Assembly (NCBI GenBank): GCA_027533105.1
Contig: JAPZTW010000001.1
Span: 1-64,000 of the forward strand
DNA from: Sphingomonadaceae bacterium
GTDB taxonomy: Bacteria; Pseudomonadota; Alphaproteobacteria; Sphingomonadales; Sphingomonadaceae
Reading direction: 5' to 3'
DNA: 64,000 nt
Numbering within the stretch: position 1 is the stretch's first letter; every line of letters starts with the position of its first letter. Shown piece by piece: positions 1 to 7,915 of the stretch. A program made the translations under genes and the position numbers. The notes below the pieces were generated by a model. The model had not been told where the DNA came from. It worked only from the letters and a program-made list of their open reading frames with translations, and made no database searches.

Positions 1-3
1 CTA

Positions 4-836
4 GGTTCTGTACTCATTAAGCTTGCAGATTGATCGCGAGATTGATTCAAGGTTTTCGAAGGGAGCCTTGGGATGGCGCGATACGATTTGAGCGAGGAGG
101 AGTGGCGTCTGATCGCGCCGCTGTTGCCGAACAAGCCACGCGGGGTCGCGCGGGTCGATGACCGGCGGGTGATCAACGGTATCTTCTATGTGCTGCGAAC
201 AGGGTCACCCTGGCGCGATCTGCCGGAGCGATACGGTCCGCACACGACGGTCTACAATCGCTTCAACCGCTGGGCGAAGGCAGGAGTCTGGCTGGATGTG
301 TTCGAGACGCTGGCGTCTCGCTCACCCCAGTCGATGCAATTGATCGACAGTTCGATCATTCGCGCGCACCAGCACGCCGCCGGGGGTAAAAAGGGGGTCC
401 GGATCACGCCATTGGCCGTTCTCGTGGCGGACTGAGCACCAAGATCCATGCGGTCGTTGATCAGGATGGGCTGCCGGTGCGCTTGCTGCTCTCGCCCGGT
501 CAGTCATCCGACATGGGCGCGGTCCCGCAACTGCTCGCCGGACTGCCGGTCCCTACTGCGGTCGTCGCCGACCGGGGCTACGACTCCAATGCCGTACTCG
601 AACTGATTAACGGCTCGGGCGCGATCGCCAGCATCCCGAGTTGCTCGCGCCGCGTCATCAAACGCTCCATCGATCCGGCAATCTATCGACAGCGCAATCT
701 CGTCGAGCGCTTCTTCTGCAAACTCAAACAGTTCCGGCGTGTCGCAACACGCTTCGACAAACTCGCTCGCAACTTTCTCGCCGCCGTTGCCCTCGCTTCA
801 ACGCGCCTATGGCTCAGAGCTTATGAGTCCACGCCC
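4..836 (+). mobile_element. Complete IS5-family (IS427-like) insertion sequence
   Basis: An 833-bp element bounded by imperfect terminal inverted repeats. The left end reads GGTTCTGTACTCATTAAGCT and the right end, read inward, GGGCGTGGACTCATAAGCT; the shared core is TG-ACTCAT followed by AAGCT. A TA dinucleotide inside CTAG flanks both ends (2-3 and 837-838), which is the 2-bp target duplication expected of the IS427 group of IS5 elements. The element carries one transposase in two overlapping frames. It lies about 13 bp beyond the 3' end of the neighbouring minus-strand gene, so it may not disrupt that gene. Both ends and the reading frames look intact, so it is probably a recent or active copy. 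Confidence 0.88.
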
Positions 837-839
837 TAG
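73..839 (+). CDS. IS5-family DDE transposase, made by -1 frameshift
   Basis: The first frame (73-435) holds the N-terminal helix-turn-helix part and the first catalytic Asp in LIDSS (about residue 92). The rest lies in the -1 frame up to 839, with the second Asp in VVADRGYDS (about 167) and the Glu in RNLVERFF (about 212), completing the DDE triad. Slipping back one base at the heptamer A-AAG-GGG (390-396) joins the frames and restores the family motif GGPDHAIGRSRGGLSTKIHA, giving about 255 residues. The stop codon TAG (837-839) uses the TA target duplication plus one flanking G, so termination depends on the insertion site. A sequencing error or inactivating mutation could mimic a programmed shift, but the slippery sequence sits exactly at the frame change. 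Confidence 0.85.
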
Positions 840-849
840 GCCAGCGCAC

Positions 850-1293
850 TTATCGGACGATTGCGCTGTAGGCGATTCGGCCTTGCCCGCGCGCGGCCGT
901 GCGCGGGTCGACGCGCCAGCGCACGTGGGTCACGTCCTCCGGTGTGGCGATCCGGTTGCCGACCCGCAGCATGGCGAGCTTGCCCCAGGTCTTGCCGCCG
1001 TCGATCGAGACTTCCTCGTCGCCATTGGCGCTGCCCTGGAACTGGACCGAGCGGGGCAGGGGATTCGTCACGGTAAAGCCGCCATCGCCGCCCATCCGGT
1101 ACCAGCGCACCACATAGACCACGCGGTCACCCCTGCTGAGGTCGCTGGCGGGTTCGAGCATGCGCCCGGCGTCCGGCGTGATCCGTTCGACGAAGACCGC
1201 GCTATCCAGCGCAACCGCCGGGCTGGCCTGCGCGATCGTCGCGCTGGCGGCCAGGAACAGGCCGGTTAATGCGGCAAAGGCAGAGCGATTCAT
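850..1293 (-). CDS. Secreted protein of unknown function
   Basis: A 147-residue protein with a clear Sec signal peptide (MNRSAFAALTGLFLAASA, cleavage after AQA near residue 23). The mature part is a compact beta-rich domain containing VVYVVRWYRMGG, FTVTNPLPRSVQF and SIDGGKTWGKL, resembling the DUF11-like adhesion or repeat-type domains of secreted alphaproteobacterial proteins. The ATG at 1293 is preferred over an upstream TTG because it has a GAGGGG ribosome site about 11 bases upstream and begins the signal peptide cleanly. The adjacent IS stops just past its 3' end. Location is probably periplasmic or extracellular. No enzymatic motif is visible and function is unknown. Confidence 0.75.
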   Translation of the reverse strand: MNRSAFAALTGLFLAASATIAQASPAVALDSAVFVERITPDAGRMLEPASDLSRGDRVVYVVRWYRMGGDGGFTVTNPLPRSVQFQGSANGDEEVSIDGGKTWGKLAMLRVGNRIATPEDVTHVRWRVDPRTAARGQGRIAYSAIVR

Positions 1294-1410
1294 CCCCGTT
1301 AGTCCCCTCAAGTTGCGACATTGCTTGTCACAGCAAGGGGCAAAGGAATGGTTAATTCCGCCTTAGCCATGTTACGAAATCGGGGTCGCGAAATATGCCG
1401 CGAAACCCCG

Positions 1411-1439
1411 TTGACAGCCCCGCCGTGCTGGCCTAGTGG
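1411..1439 (+). promoter_or_regulatory. Probable promoter of tRNA-Asp
   Basis: A perfect TTGACA -35 hexamer at 1411-1416 is followed 17 bases later by TAGTGG at 1434-1439 as the likely -10. Transcription would begin near 1446, just before the pairing leader of tRNA-Asp. The -35 match and spacing are good; the -10 is weak by E. coli standards but tolerable for alphaproteobacterial sigma-70. Confidence 0.55.
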
Positions 1440-1445
1440 CGCGGC

Positions 1446-1543
1446 TCCCAAGTGGCTGCGCGGGTGTAGCTCAGTTGGTTAGAGTGTCGGCCTGTCACGC
1501 CGAAGGTCGCGGGTTCGAGCCCCGTCACTCGCGCCACTTGGGA
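1446..1543 (+). repeat. Inverted repeat flanking tRNA-Asp (leader-trailer helix)
   Basis: The 11-mer TCCCAAGTGGC at 1446-1456 is the exact reverse complement of GCCACTTGGGA at 1533-1543. The arms bracket the tRNA, and the right arm includes the discriminator base and the encoded CCA. In a precursor transcript they would form a helix stacked on the acceptor stem. It is followed by TTTTC (1546-1550), so it may also serve as a terminator. Seen directly; the role is inferred. Confidence 0.7.
1460..1536 (+). tRNA. tRNA-Asp (GTC anticodon)
   Basis: A 77-nt cloverleaf with encoded CCA. The acceptor stem GCGGGTG pairs with CACTCGC (one G-T). The D-arm contains AGCTCAGTTGGTTAGAG, the anticodon loop is CTGTCAC with GTC at 1494-1496, and the T-arm contains GGTTCGAGCCC. 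Anticodon GTC reads GAC and GAT (Asp). A TTGACA promoter lies upstream and an 11-bp inverted repeat surrounds the gene. Confidence 0.97.
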
Positions 1544-1550
1544 AGTTTTC

Positions 1551-2633
1551 TCAAAAAGCTTCGGAATAATCCACGGTCTGGCTGCCACTCGGCAGGCTGA
1601 CGATCATGCCGTCATGCGCCACGCGCAGATCGCCCGGCCAGACCTTGCCCGCATCGCCCAGGAACAGCCGCTCGATCAGCTTGACCGGCGGGGCAGGGAC
1701 CACGTGGTAGAGCACCAGCGACTTGACCCCGGCTTCCTTGGCGGCGCGCGCGGCGTCTTCCGGGCTGGCGTGGTAGCCCGGGATATCGGCCATGATCTTC
1801 GCCTGATCGCCCCGGCCGCGCTCGGCCAGCTTCGCGCCCATCGCGCCGATCATCTTCGGGTTCAGCGCTTCATGGAACATCACGTCCGCGCCCTTGGCCG
1901 CCGCGACGAAATCGGGGGCGTAGATGGTGTCGCCGCTGATCGCCACGGACCGCCCCTTGTAATCCAGCCGGAAGCCGAACGCGGGCTTCACCGGATCGTG
2001 AATGACCCGAATCGCGGTGATCTTCACCCCGCCCTGGTCGTAAACGACCTGGCTGGCCTGACCTTCGGGCAGGGTAATGATGCGGGCCGCTCCGCCGAAC
2101 CCGCCGGGGCGCGCCACGGCCGGGCCGTGGTGGGCGATACGAAAGCCCTTGTCGCGTTCATAGACCTGCAGCAGCCCGGCGATCACCTGATCGGTGCCTT
2201 CCGGCCCGCTGACCGGCAGCGGGGTGCCGCGCGAACCGGCGATCCAGGCCTGCAGCAGCAGTTCGCCCAGGCCATCGATGTGATCGGAATGGAGGTGGGT
2301 CAGGTAGGCACCCTGCAGCTTGTCCATCGGAAAGCCCATCCGGCCCAGCTTGCGGATCGAACCGGCCCCGGCATCGAAGACGAAACCCTGCTGGCCGGCC
2401 AGGACCGCCAGGCATGGCCCGGCACGGTCGGCATCGGGCATGGGGGAGCCGGAACCGCAGACATAGACATGGACGCCATCGGGCAGGGCGGCCGAACGAT
2501 CGATGCCGACGTTCTGGTCAATCGCGGTGTCGAAGGCGCGCTGTGCAAGCCGGTCGCGGCCCAGGAACAGGGCAAGGCCGACTGCCAGAACCACTACGGC
2601 AATCCCAAGTCCCAGCTTGCGCTTCATGCCCAT
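1551..2633 (-). CDS. Membrane-anchored metallo-beta-lactamase-fold hydrolase (RNase Z / arylsulfatase type)
   Basis: 360 residues. An N-terminal hydrophobic segment (about residues 6-26, LGLGIAVVVLAVGLALFLG) looks like an uncleaved signal anchor. The MBL zinc motif THLHSDHIDG (HxHxDH) is near residue 112, with further metal or active-site residues in SGDT, FHEA and the C-terminal LYHVVPAP. The overall pattern is that of the RNase Z/ElaC and phosphodiesterase-like branch, but the membrane anchor points to a periplasmic hydrolase of small substrates rather than a tRNA 3' processing enzyme. The start at 2633 has a GGGGAG ribosome site. It is convergent with tRNA-Asp and divergent from the next gene. 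The substrate is unknown. Confidence 0.8.
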   Translation of the reverse strand: MGMKRKLGLGIAVVVLAVGLALFLGRDRLAQRAFDTAIDQNVGIDRSAALPDGVHVYVCGSGSPMPDADRAGPCLAVLAGQQGFVFDAGAGSIRKLGRMGFPMDKLQGAYLTHLHSDHIDGLGELLLQAWIAGSRGTPLPVSGPEGTDQVIAGLLQVYERDKGFRIAHHGPAVARPGGFGGAARIITLPEGQASQVVYDQGGVKITAIRVIHDPVKPAFGFRLDYKGRSVAISGDTIYAPDFVAAAKGADVMFHEALNPKMIGAMGAKLAERGRGDQAKIMADIPGYHASPEDAARAAKEAGVKSLVLYHVVPAPPVKLIERLFLGDAGKVWPGDLRVAHDGMIVSLPSGSQTVDYSEAF

Positions 2634-2701
2634 TGCCGGCTCTCCCCATGGTGTCGGTGGGCAGATTGCCGAGGTTGGCGGCTTGCGGCAAGGTATAAGG
2701 C

Positions 2702-3178
2702 ATGAACCCGGATGAGGCCTTGCGCGAAACGCTGCAACTCGTCGCCAGGGCCATGGCTCCGGCGCGGCATGACTGGTGGATAGTGGCGAGCGCGGCCTGC
2801 CGCCTGCATGGGATCGATTCCGGTGCGGTGCGCGATGTCGATGTGCTGCTGGATGAGCACGATCTTGCGGCAGTGCTGGTGCCCCTCGGCCTCAGTCCTG
2901 CGGCGGGAACCAGCGATGGCCTGTTCCGCTCACGCTGTTTCGTCAGCTGGGATGGCGCACCGTTGACGGTGGAATTCTTCGCCGGGTTCGAGCTGTGCGA
3001 AGCGGGGCAGTGGAGCGAGGTGCGGCTTCAGACCCGCGAATGGCGCGGCCTTGACGGGCTGGAACTGCCGGTGCCGCAACGGGGGGAACTGGCGGACCTG
3101 TTGCGCCGGTTCGGGCGGCCCAAGGACCTGGCCCGGGCCGACCGGCTCAGCCCCAGCGGCCCGTTTCCATCCAGATAA
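2702..3178 (+). CDS. Nucleotidyltransferase-fold small protein
   Basis: 158 residues, cytosolic. The N-terminal half resembles the minimal nucleotidyltransferase fold: IVASAACRLHG (helix before the active site), then VRDVDVLLDEHDL, where the D-V-D pair matches the metal-binding DxD of that superfamily, and a third acidic residue is possible in LTVEFF. The C-terminal ELADLLRRFGRPKDLARA resembles the end of such proteins. The usual GS motif is replaced by ASAAC, so catalytic activity is uncertain. No HEPN or toxin partner lies next to it. The 3' end overlaps the convergent DUF2842 gene by 32 bp. Function is inferred from motifs only. Confidence 0.55.
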   Translation: MNPDEALRETLQLVARAMAPARHDWWIVASAACRLHGIDSGAVRDVDVLLDEHDLAAVLVPLGLSPAAGTSDGLFRSRCFVSWDGAPLTVEFFAGFELCEAGQWSEVRLQTREWRGLDGLELPVPQRGELADLLRRFGRPKDLARADRLSPSGPFPSR

Positions 3179-3362
3179 GGAAGCGCCTGAGCGGCAGCAG
3201 CCAGACAACGCCCAGCAGGATATAGACCGGCGTCTGGATCAGCGCGTGCCAGTCGGTGATCAGCGGCGCGACATAGCGGGCGACCAGCAGGCCATAGACC
3301 AGCAGGGCAGCCATCAGGCCCAGCACGCCAACGGGAATTCGCCAGGTTGGTTCAGTGCGCAT
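3147..3362 (-). CDS. DUF2842 family membrane protein
   Basis: 71 residues with two predicted membrane helices (about 10-30, VGVLGLMAALLVYGLLVARY, and 42-60, TPVYILLGVVWLLPLRRFL) and a short cytosolic tail ending in METGRWG. Length, topology and the C-terminal motif fit DUF2842, a family of small inner-membrane proteins largely confined to Alphaproteobacteria. The start codon overlaps the fau stop as ATGA, so the two are translationally coupled. Function is unknown. Confidence 0.75.
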   Translation of the reverse strand: MRTEPTWRIPVGVLGLMAALLVYGLLVARYVAPLITDWHALIQTPVYILLGVVWLLPLRRFLIWMETGRWG

Positions 3363-3949
3363 CAGAACGGTCCATAAAGTCGGGTGGGGGTGATCACCGC
3401 GTCGAGCGGGCGATCATGGGGTTCGGTCGGCAGGCTGTCGACCAGCTGGCAGTCCCAGGCGAGGCCGATGGCGAGGCGCGGTGGATGTTCGGCAAGGAAG
3501 CGGTCGTAATGGCCGCCGCCCTGGCCCAGCCGCTCACCTTGGGCGGTAAACCCGACCAGGGGGCAGAACACGACATCGGGAACCAGCAGCTGCGCATCGG
3601 CAGGCGGCTGCAGCGCGTTGCCCGTGCCATCATCAAAAGGCGAGGCACCAAGATCCTCAGCGAAGGGATTTTCCCATTCGCGAAACTGCATTGGCGCCGT
3701 CCGCCCGCTAAACCAGGGCAGGGCGATCCGGTGTCCGCGCTCATGAAACCAGCGGGCATAATAGGTTGCGGGTGCTTCGCTCGGCATCTCGAAATAGGCG
3801 GCGATGATCGCGCCTTCGGGAATCATCGCCACGATCGGGTTGGGTGGCCGGCGAAACAGCAGACCACGCTGCGACTGCGGGATCGCGTCGTTCACGAAGC
3901 TGCGCCGCGCGGCCCTCAGCTTCGTGCGCAGCGCCTTCTTGTCGTCCAA
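3362..3949 (-). CDS. fau: 5-formyltetrahydrofolate cyclo-ligase
   Basis: 195 residues, the normal family length. The enzyme converts 5-formyl-THF to 5,10-methenyl-THF with ATP, returning stored folate to one-carbon metabolism in the cytosol. The N-terminus KKALRTKLRAARRSF matches the family's basic opening helix, and the ATP/folate site GQGGGHYDRFL is present near residue 147. It is placed downstream of the putative 6S RNA and zapA, as in E. coli zapA-ssrS-ygfA, and is followed by DUF2842 with a 4-base overlap. Expression may be linked to processing of the 6S transcript, as known for ygfA. Confidence 0.92.
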   Translation of the reverse strand: MDDKKALRTKLRAARRSFVNDAIPQSQRGLLFRRPPNPIVAMIPEGAIIAAYFEMPSEAPATYYARWFHERGHRIALPWFSGRTAPMQFREWENPFAEDLGASPFDDGTGNALQPPADAQLLVPDVVFCPLVGFTAQGERLGQGGGHYDRFLAEHPPRLAIGLAWDCQLVDSLPTEPHDRPLDAVITPTRLYGPF

Positions 3950-3965
3950 CGCAAACTCCTGCTGG

Positions 3966-4105
3966 AAAGGGTGACGGGACCACCATGGGCCGTTGCCGGG
4001 AAATCCTCTGACGCCTTAACGTCAGGTGGGAACCATGTGTGCCGGACCAGGGTCCGACCAGGGACAGCCCCCATTGGATTGCTTATAGCCTCAGGGATAT
4101 TCTGT
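3966..4105 (-). ncRNA. ssrS: Probable 6S RNA (ssrS)
   Basis: The 206-bp gap between zapA and fau encodes no protein. On the minus strand it carries features of alphaproteobacterial 6S RNA: an opening ATATCCCTGAGG, a self-complementary GGACCCTGGTCC, and an apical hairpin with CTGACG paired to CGTCAG around a TTAAGG loop (4008-4025 on the plus strand), followed by CAACGGCCCATGGTGGTCCC. The position between zapA and the 5-formyl-THF cyclo-ligase gene is the conserved location of 6S RNA. 6S binds sigma-70 RNA polymerase and represses transcription in stationary phase. Both ends are estimates and I could not fold it computationally. Confidence 0.7.
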
Positions 4106-4155
4106 CGGTTCGCACCGGGCAGTACCCGTCATGGCTATAGATAGGGATGAACCGT

Positions 4156-4449
4156 CTAAGCCTCAAGGGCCTGGGCCGCTGCTTCCAGCCGCGCCGCCAG
4201 GGCTTCGAGCTGATCGGCATTATCTGGCTGCGCGCTCGACGGAGCCGTCTTGCCCCTCGTCTCATGCAGTTCGTCGGCCAGCAGCAGGGCGGCGAACAGT
4301 AACTGGCGCACTTCGCCCAGCGACGCCCCGCCAACCTGTGCGACCTTCTCGTCGATCAGGCGGCCCAGGCTGGCGACATGGGCCTCCTCGCCCGCGGCGC
4401 AGGCCACGGTATAGCTGCGGCCACCAATCTGCAGGGTCACGTTGCTCAT
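4156..4449 (-). CDS. zapA: Cell division protein ZapA
   Basis: 97 residues. The N-terminal domain (MSNVTLQIGGRSYTVAC, then EEAHVASLGRLIDEKV) followed by the helical LGEVRQLLFAALLLADELHE and a C-terminal coiled coil is the ZapA pattern. ZapA bundles FtsZ protofilaments and stabilises the Z-ring at mid-cell. A 68-residue coiled-coil gene precedes it by 7 bp in the same operon, and the putative 6S RNA follows. The length is slightly shorter than E. coli ZapA (109), normal for this class. Confidence 0.9.
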   Translation of the reverse strand: MSNVTLQIGGRSYTVACAAGEEAHVASLGRLIDEKVAQVGGASLGEVRQLLFAALLLADELHETRGKTAPSSAQPDNADQLEALAARLEAAAQALEA

Positions 4450-4456
4450 CGCCGGA

Positions 4457-4663
4457 TCACCCCTGCGCGCTTTCGATCAACTGGTCGATCTGAGCCAGCG
4501 AATCGGTTACCGCTGCGCGTAACCGGTCATGCCTGGCCTGCAGGTCGGCAAGCTCACCAGGTGTTTCAGCGGAAGGTTGGCGACGCGCAGCCGCCTCGAT
4601 CCGCGCGAGGGCGGCCTCGATCCGCGCCAGCGCGCGGCTGCTGCGATCTGCGTCCATGGGCAT
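4457..4663 (-). CDS. Small coiled-coil protein upstream of zapA
   Basis: 68 residues, almost entirely heptad-like helix (SSRALARIEAALARIEAAARR, then ELADLQARHDRLRAAVTDSLAQIDQLI). It is co-oriented with zapA, ends 7 bp before it and probably shares its transcript. Small coiled-coil genes occupy this place in other sphingomonads. A ZapB-like or ZapA-partner role is an attractive inference but there is no diagnostic motif. The start is ATG at 4663 or 4657, neither with a strong ribosome site. Confidence 0.65.
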   Translation of the reverse strand: MPMDADRSSRALARIEAALARIEAAARRQPSAETPGELADLQARHDRLRAAVTDSLAQIDQLIESAQG

Positions 4664-4826
4664 CGGCTAGCGCATTCATGCTCCGGCGCAAAGCCTTGGC
4701 CACCAGCTTTCCCACCATTTGGGAGCATCCCGGTGCCCCTGCGCTTGACGGGGCGGGGTGCCTCCGCAAAGGAGACCGCACATCGAATCGGTGGCCCATT
4801 CCTGCCCTTTTCGGGAGAGCCCTAGC

Positions 4827-6797
4827 ATGACCCTCGACGCGTCCCGCCTTGCGCCCATGGCCAATGCCATCCGCGCTCTTTCCATGGACGCGGTCCAGGC
4901 AGCCAATTCGGGCCATCCCGGCATGCCGATGGGCATGGCCGATGTCGCGACAGTGCTTTACAGCCAGTTCCTGAAGTTCGATCCCGCAGCGCCGAAATGG
5001 CCGGACCGCGACCGGTTCGTGCTCTCGGCCGGGCATGGTTCGATGCTGATTTATTCGCTGCTCCACCTGACCGGCTATGCCGCGCCGACGATGGATGACA
5101 TCCGCAATTTCCGCCAGCTGCACAGCCCCTGCGCCGGTCACCCGGAAAGCGTCGAGCTGGACGGGGTGGAATGCACCACCGGTCCGCTGGGCCAGGGGCT
5201 GGCCATGGCGGTCGGCATGGCGATCGCCGAACGGCACCTCAACGCCCAGTTCGGTGATGGTCTGGTCGATCACAAGACCTGGGTGATTGCCGGTGATGGC
5301 TGCCTGATGGAAGGCGTCAACCACGAGGCGATCGGTCTGGCCGGGCACCTCAAGCTCGGCCGCCTCAACGTGCTGTGGGATGACAACCGGATCACCATCG
5401 ACGGCGATACCGACCTTTCGACCAGCGAGGACATCGCCGCGCGCTATGCCGCGACTGGCTGGCACGTCACGTCGTGCGATGGTCACGATTTTGCCGGCAT
5501 CGCCCGCGCCCTGGCCGAGGCCGAGGCCGATCCGCGCCCCTCGCTGGTCGCTTGCCGCACCGTGATCGGCAATGGCGCGCCGAACAAGCAGGGCACGCAT
5601 AACGTCCACGGTAGCCCGCTGGGCGCCGACGAAGTCGCCGCCGCTCGGGCTCACCTGGGCTGGGCAGCCGCCCCGTTCGAGGTTCCGGGCGATATCCTGG
5701 CCGACTGGCGGGCGCTGGGTGCCAAGGGTGCGGCCGCCCGCGGCGAATGGGAAAAGCGGATTGCCGCCGACCCGCAGGGCAGGGAATTCGCCCGCCGGAT
5801 GGCTGGCAAGCTGCCCGAAATGGACGAAGCCAATGCCGCCTTCGCCGCCTGGCTGGGCCAGTCGCAGAAGGTCGCCACCCGCAAGGCCTCGGAACTGGCG
5901 CTGGAAGTGCTTACCGCCGCCGTGCCGGAAATGGTCGGCGGCTCGGCCGACCTGACCGGCTCCAACAATACCAAGACCAAGGCCACCGGCCCGTTTTCGG
6001 CCAGCGACTATTCTGGCCGCTACCTCTATTACGGCATCCGCGAATTCGGCATGGCTGCGGCCATGAACGGCATGGCGCTGCACGGCGGGATTATCCCCTA
6101 TGGCGGCACCTTCCTGGTCTTCTCGGACTATTGCCGCAACGCGATCCGCCTTTCCGCGCTCCAGCATCGGCGCGTGGTCTATGTGCTGACGCATGACAGC
6201 ATCGGCCTGGGTGAGGATGGCCCGACCCACCAGCCGGTTGAGCACGTGATGAGCCTGCGGCTGATCCCCAACCTTTATGTCTTCCGCCCGGCTGACGTGA
6301 TCGAAACGGCGGAATGCTGGAATATCGCGCTGCAGAGCACCGAGACGCCTTCGGTTCTCGCGCTGACCCGCCAGAACCTGCCGCAGCTGCGCAGCACCGG
6401 CGAAATGCTGAGCGCGAAGGGCGGCTATCGCCTGCGCGGCGCGACTGCCGCGCGCAAGGTGGTGCTGGTCGCCACCGGTTCGGAAGTGGCATTGGCCTGT
6501 GATGTGCGCGATGCGCTGGAAGCCAAGGGCATTGGCGCCGATGTCGTTTCGATGCCCTGCATGGAACTGTTCGATGCCCAGGATGCGGCCTACAAGGCCG
6601 ATGTGCTGCCGGCAGATGCCCTGCTGGTCTCGATCGAGGCGGGGGTTACCTGGGGCTGGCAGAAGTATGTCCGCGATGGCCTGACCATCGGCATCGACAG
6701 CTTCGGCGCCTCGGCCCCGGCCGAAGTCCTGTTTCCACATTTCGGCTTCTCGGTGGAAGCCATTGTTCCGAAAATCGAAGCCAGACTGGCGGGTTAG
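4827..6797 (+). CDS. tkt: Transketolase
   Basis: 656 residues, the usual bacterial length. It transfers two-carbon ketol units between sugar phosphates using thiamine diphosphate, linking the pentose phosphate pathway to glycolysis. Visible motifs: the opening [20 protein letters not shown] with its substrate-binding His, [15 protein letters not shown], the ThDP motif [13 protein letters not shown] to DDNRITIDG, the central [10 protein letters not shown], and [20 protein letters not shown] of the pyrimidine domain. The ATG at 4827, preceded by GGGAGAG, is chosen over in-frame upstream codons because family homology begins here. It heads the tkt-gap-pgk-fda group and is divergent from zapA. 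Confidence 0.96.
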   Translation: MTLDASRLAPMANAIRALSMDAVQAANSGHPGMPMGMADVATVLYSQFLKFDPAAPKWPDRDRFVLSAGHGSMLIYSLLHLTGYAAPTMDDIRNFRQLHSPCAGHPESVELDGVECTTGPLGQGLAMAVGMAIAERHLNAQFGDGLVDHKTWVIAGDGCLMEGVNHEAIGLAGHLKLGRLNVLWDDNRITIDGDTDLSTSEDIAARYAATGWHVTSCDGHDFAGIARALAEAEADPRPSLVACRTVIGNGAPNKQGTHNVHGSPLGADEVAAARAHLGWAAAPFEVPGDILADWRALGAKGAAARGEWEKRIAADPQGREFARRMAGKLPEMDEANAAFAAWLGQSQKVATRKASELALEVLTAAVPEMVGGSADLTGSNNTKTKATGPFSASDYSGRYLYYGIREFGMAAAMNGMALHGGIIPYGGTFLVFSDYCRNAIRLSALQHRRVVYVLTHDSIGLGEDGPTHQPVEHVMSLRLIPNLYVFRPADVIETAECWNIALQSTETPSVLALTRQNLPQLRSTGEMLSAKGGYRLRGATAARKVVLVATGSEVALACDVRDALEAKGIGADVVSMPCMELFDAQDAAYKADVLPADALLVSIEAGVTWGWQKYVRDGLTIGIDSFGASAPAEVLFPHFGFSVEAIVPKIEARLAG

Positions 6798-6811
6798 AAG
6801 GAGTTCTTCAC

Positions 6812-7819
6812 ATGGCAATCAAGGTTGCGATCAACGGCTTCGGGCGCATCGGGCGCAATGTGGCACGTGCGATCATCGAGCGGACCGACCACGATCTGGA
6901 ACTGGTCTCGATCAACGATCTCGCCTCGCCCAAGGCCAATGCCATGCTGTTCGCGCGTGACAGCGTGCATGGCGCTTTCCCCGGCACGGTCGAGGTGGAT
7001 GGCAATGACCTGGTGATCAACGGCAAGCGCATCCACGTGACTGCCGAGCGCGATCCCGCCAACCTGCCGCACGGTGCGCAGGGGATCGACATCGTGCTGG
7101 AATGCACCGGCTTCTTCACGGACCGCGCCTCGTGCGAAAAGCACCTGGCCGCTGGCGCCAAGAAGGTGCTGATCTCGGCCCCCGGCAAGAATGTCGACCT
7201 GACCGTCGTTTACGGCGTCAACCACGACAAGCTGGAAGCGGCCCACACCATCGTTTCCAACGCATCGTGCACCACCAACTGCCTGGCTCCCTTCGCCAAG
7301 GTGCTGAACGACGCGATCGGGATCGAGCGCGGGCTGATGACCACGGTTCACGCCTATACCAACGACCAGAAGATCCTCGACCAGATCCACGAGGATCCGC
7401 GCCGCGCCCGCGCTGCTGCCATGTCGATGATCCCGACCACCACTGGTGCCGCCCGCGCCGTGGGCGAAGTGCTGCCTGAACTGAAGGGCAAGCTCGACGG
7501 TTCGGCGATCCGCGTGCCGACCCCGAACGTCTCGGTGGTCGACCTGACCTTCCAGCCCAAGCGTGACACCACCAAGGAAGAGGTCAATGCCCTGCTCAAG
7601 GCAGCGGCGGAAGGCCCGCTGAAGGGCGTCCTGGGCTATTCCGACGAGCCGCTGGTCTCGATCGATTACAACCACTGCCCGAACAGCTCGACCATCGACA
7701 GCCTGGAAACGGCCGTGATCGACGGCAAGCTGGTGCGCGTGCTGAGCTGGTACGACAACGAATGGGGCTTCTCCAACCGCATGGTCGATACGGCCGGCGC
7801 GATGGGCAAGCTGCTGTAA
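6812..7819 (+). CDS. gap: Glyceraldehyde-3-phosphate dehydrogenase, type I
   Basis: 335 residues. It catalyses the NAD(P)-dependent oxidative phosphorylation of glyceraldehyde-3-phosphate, or the reverse. The NAD-binding start [12 protein letters not shown], the active-site [12 protein letters not shown] (Cys near residue 153), the substrate motif [16 protein letters not shown] and [13 protein letters not shown] near the end are all intact. It begins 14 bp after tkt with a GAAGGAG ribosome site and is followed by a REP-like element before pgk. Confidence 0.97.
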   Translation: MAIKVAINGFGRIGRNVARAIIERTDHDLELVSINDLASPKANAMLFARDSVHGAFPGTVEVDGNDLVINGKRIHVTAERDPANLPHGAQGIDIVLECTGFFTDRASCEKHLAAGAKKVLISAPGKNVDLTVVYGVNHDKLEAAHTIVSNASCTTNCLAPFAKVLNDAIGIERGLMTTVHAYTNDQKILDQIHEDPRRARAAAMSMIPTTTGAARAVGEVLPELKGKLDGSAIRVPTPNVSVVDLTFQPKRDTTKEEVNALLKAAAEGPLKGVLGYSDEPLVSIDYNHCPNSSTIDSLETAVIDGKLVRVLSWYDNEWGFSNRMVDTAGAMGKLL

Positions 7820-7824
7820 GCGAG

Positions 7825-7905
7825 CGTCGTCCCGGGCTTGACCCGGGACCGCTGGCGGCCAGGCCGGGCCAATCGGCCTGCGATCCCGGCCTGCGCCGGG
7901 ATGAC
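7825..7905. repeat. REP-like palindromic element between gap and pgk
   Basis: About 80 bp made of hairpins: GTCCCGGG/CCCGGGAC around a 5-nt loop (7829-7849), GGCC-rich palindromes in the middle, and ATCCCGGC/GCCGGGAT around CTGC (7883-7902). The outer ends, CGTCGTCCCGG and CCGGGATGACG, are near-perfect inverted copies of each other, so the unit is one large palindrome. It resembles the CCGGGATGACG-type dispersed intergenic repeats of alphaproteobacteria. It ends directly at the pgk ribosome site and could tune read-through or mRNA stability between gap and pgk. Confidence 0.7.
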
Positions 7906-7915
7906 GGAGAAGACC

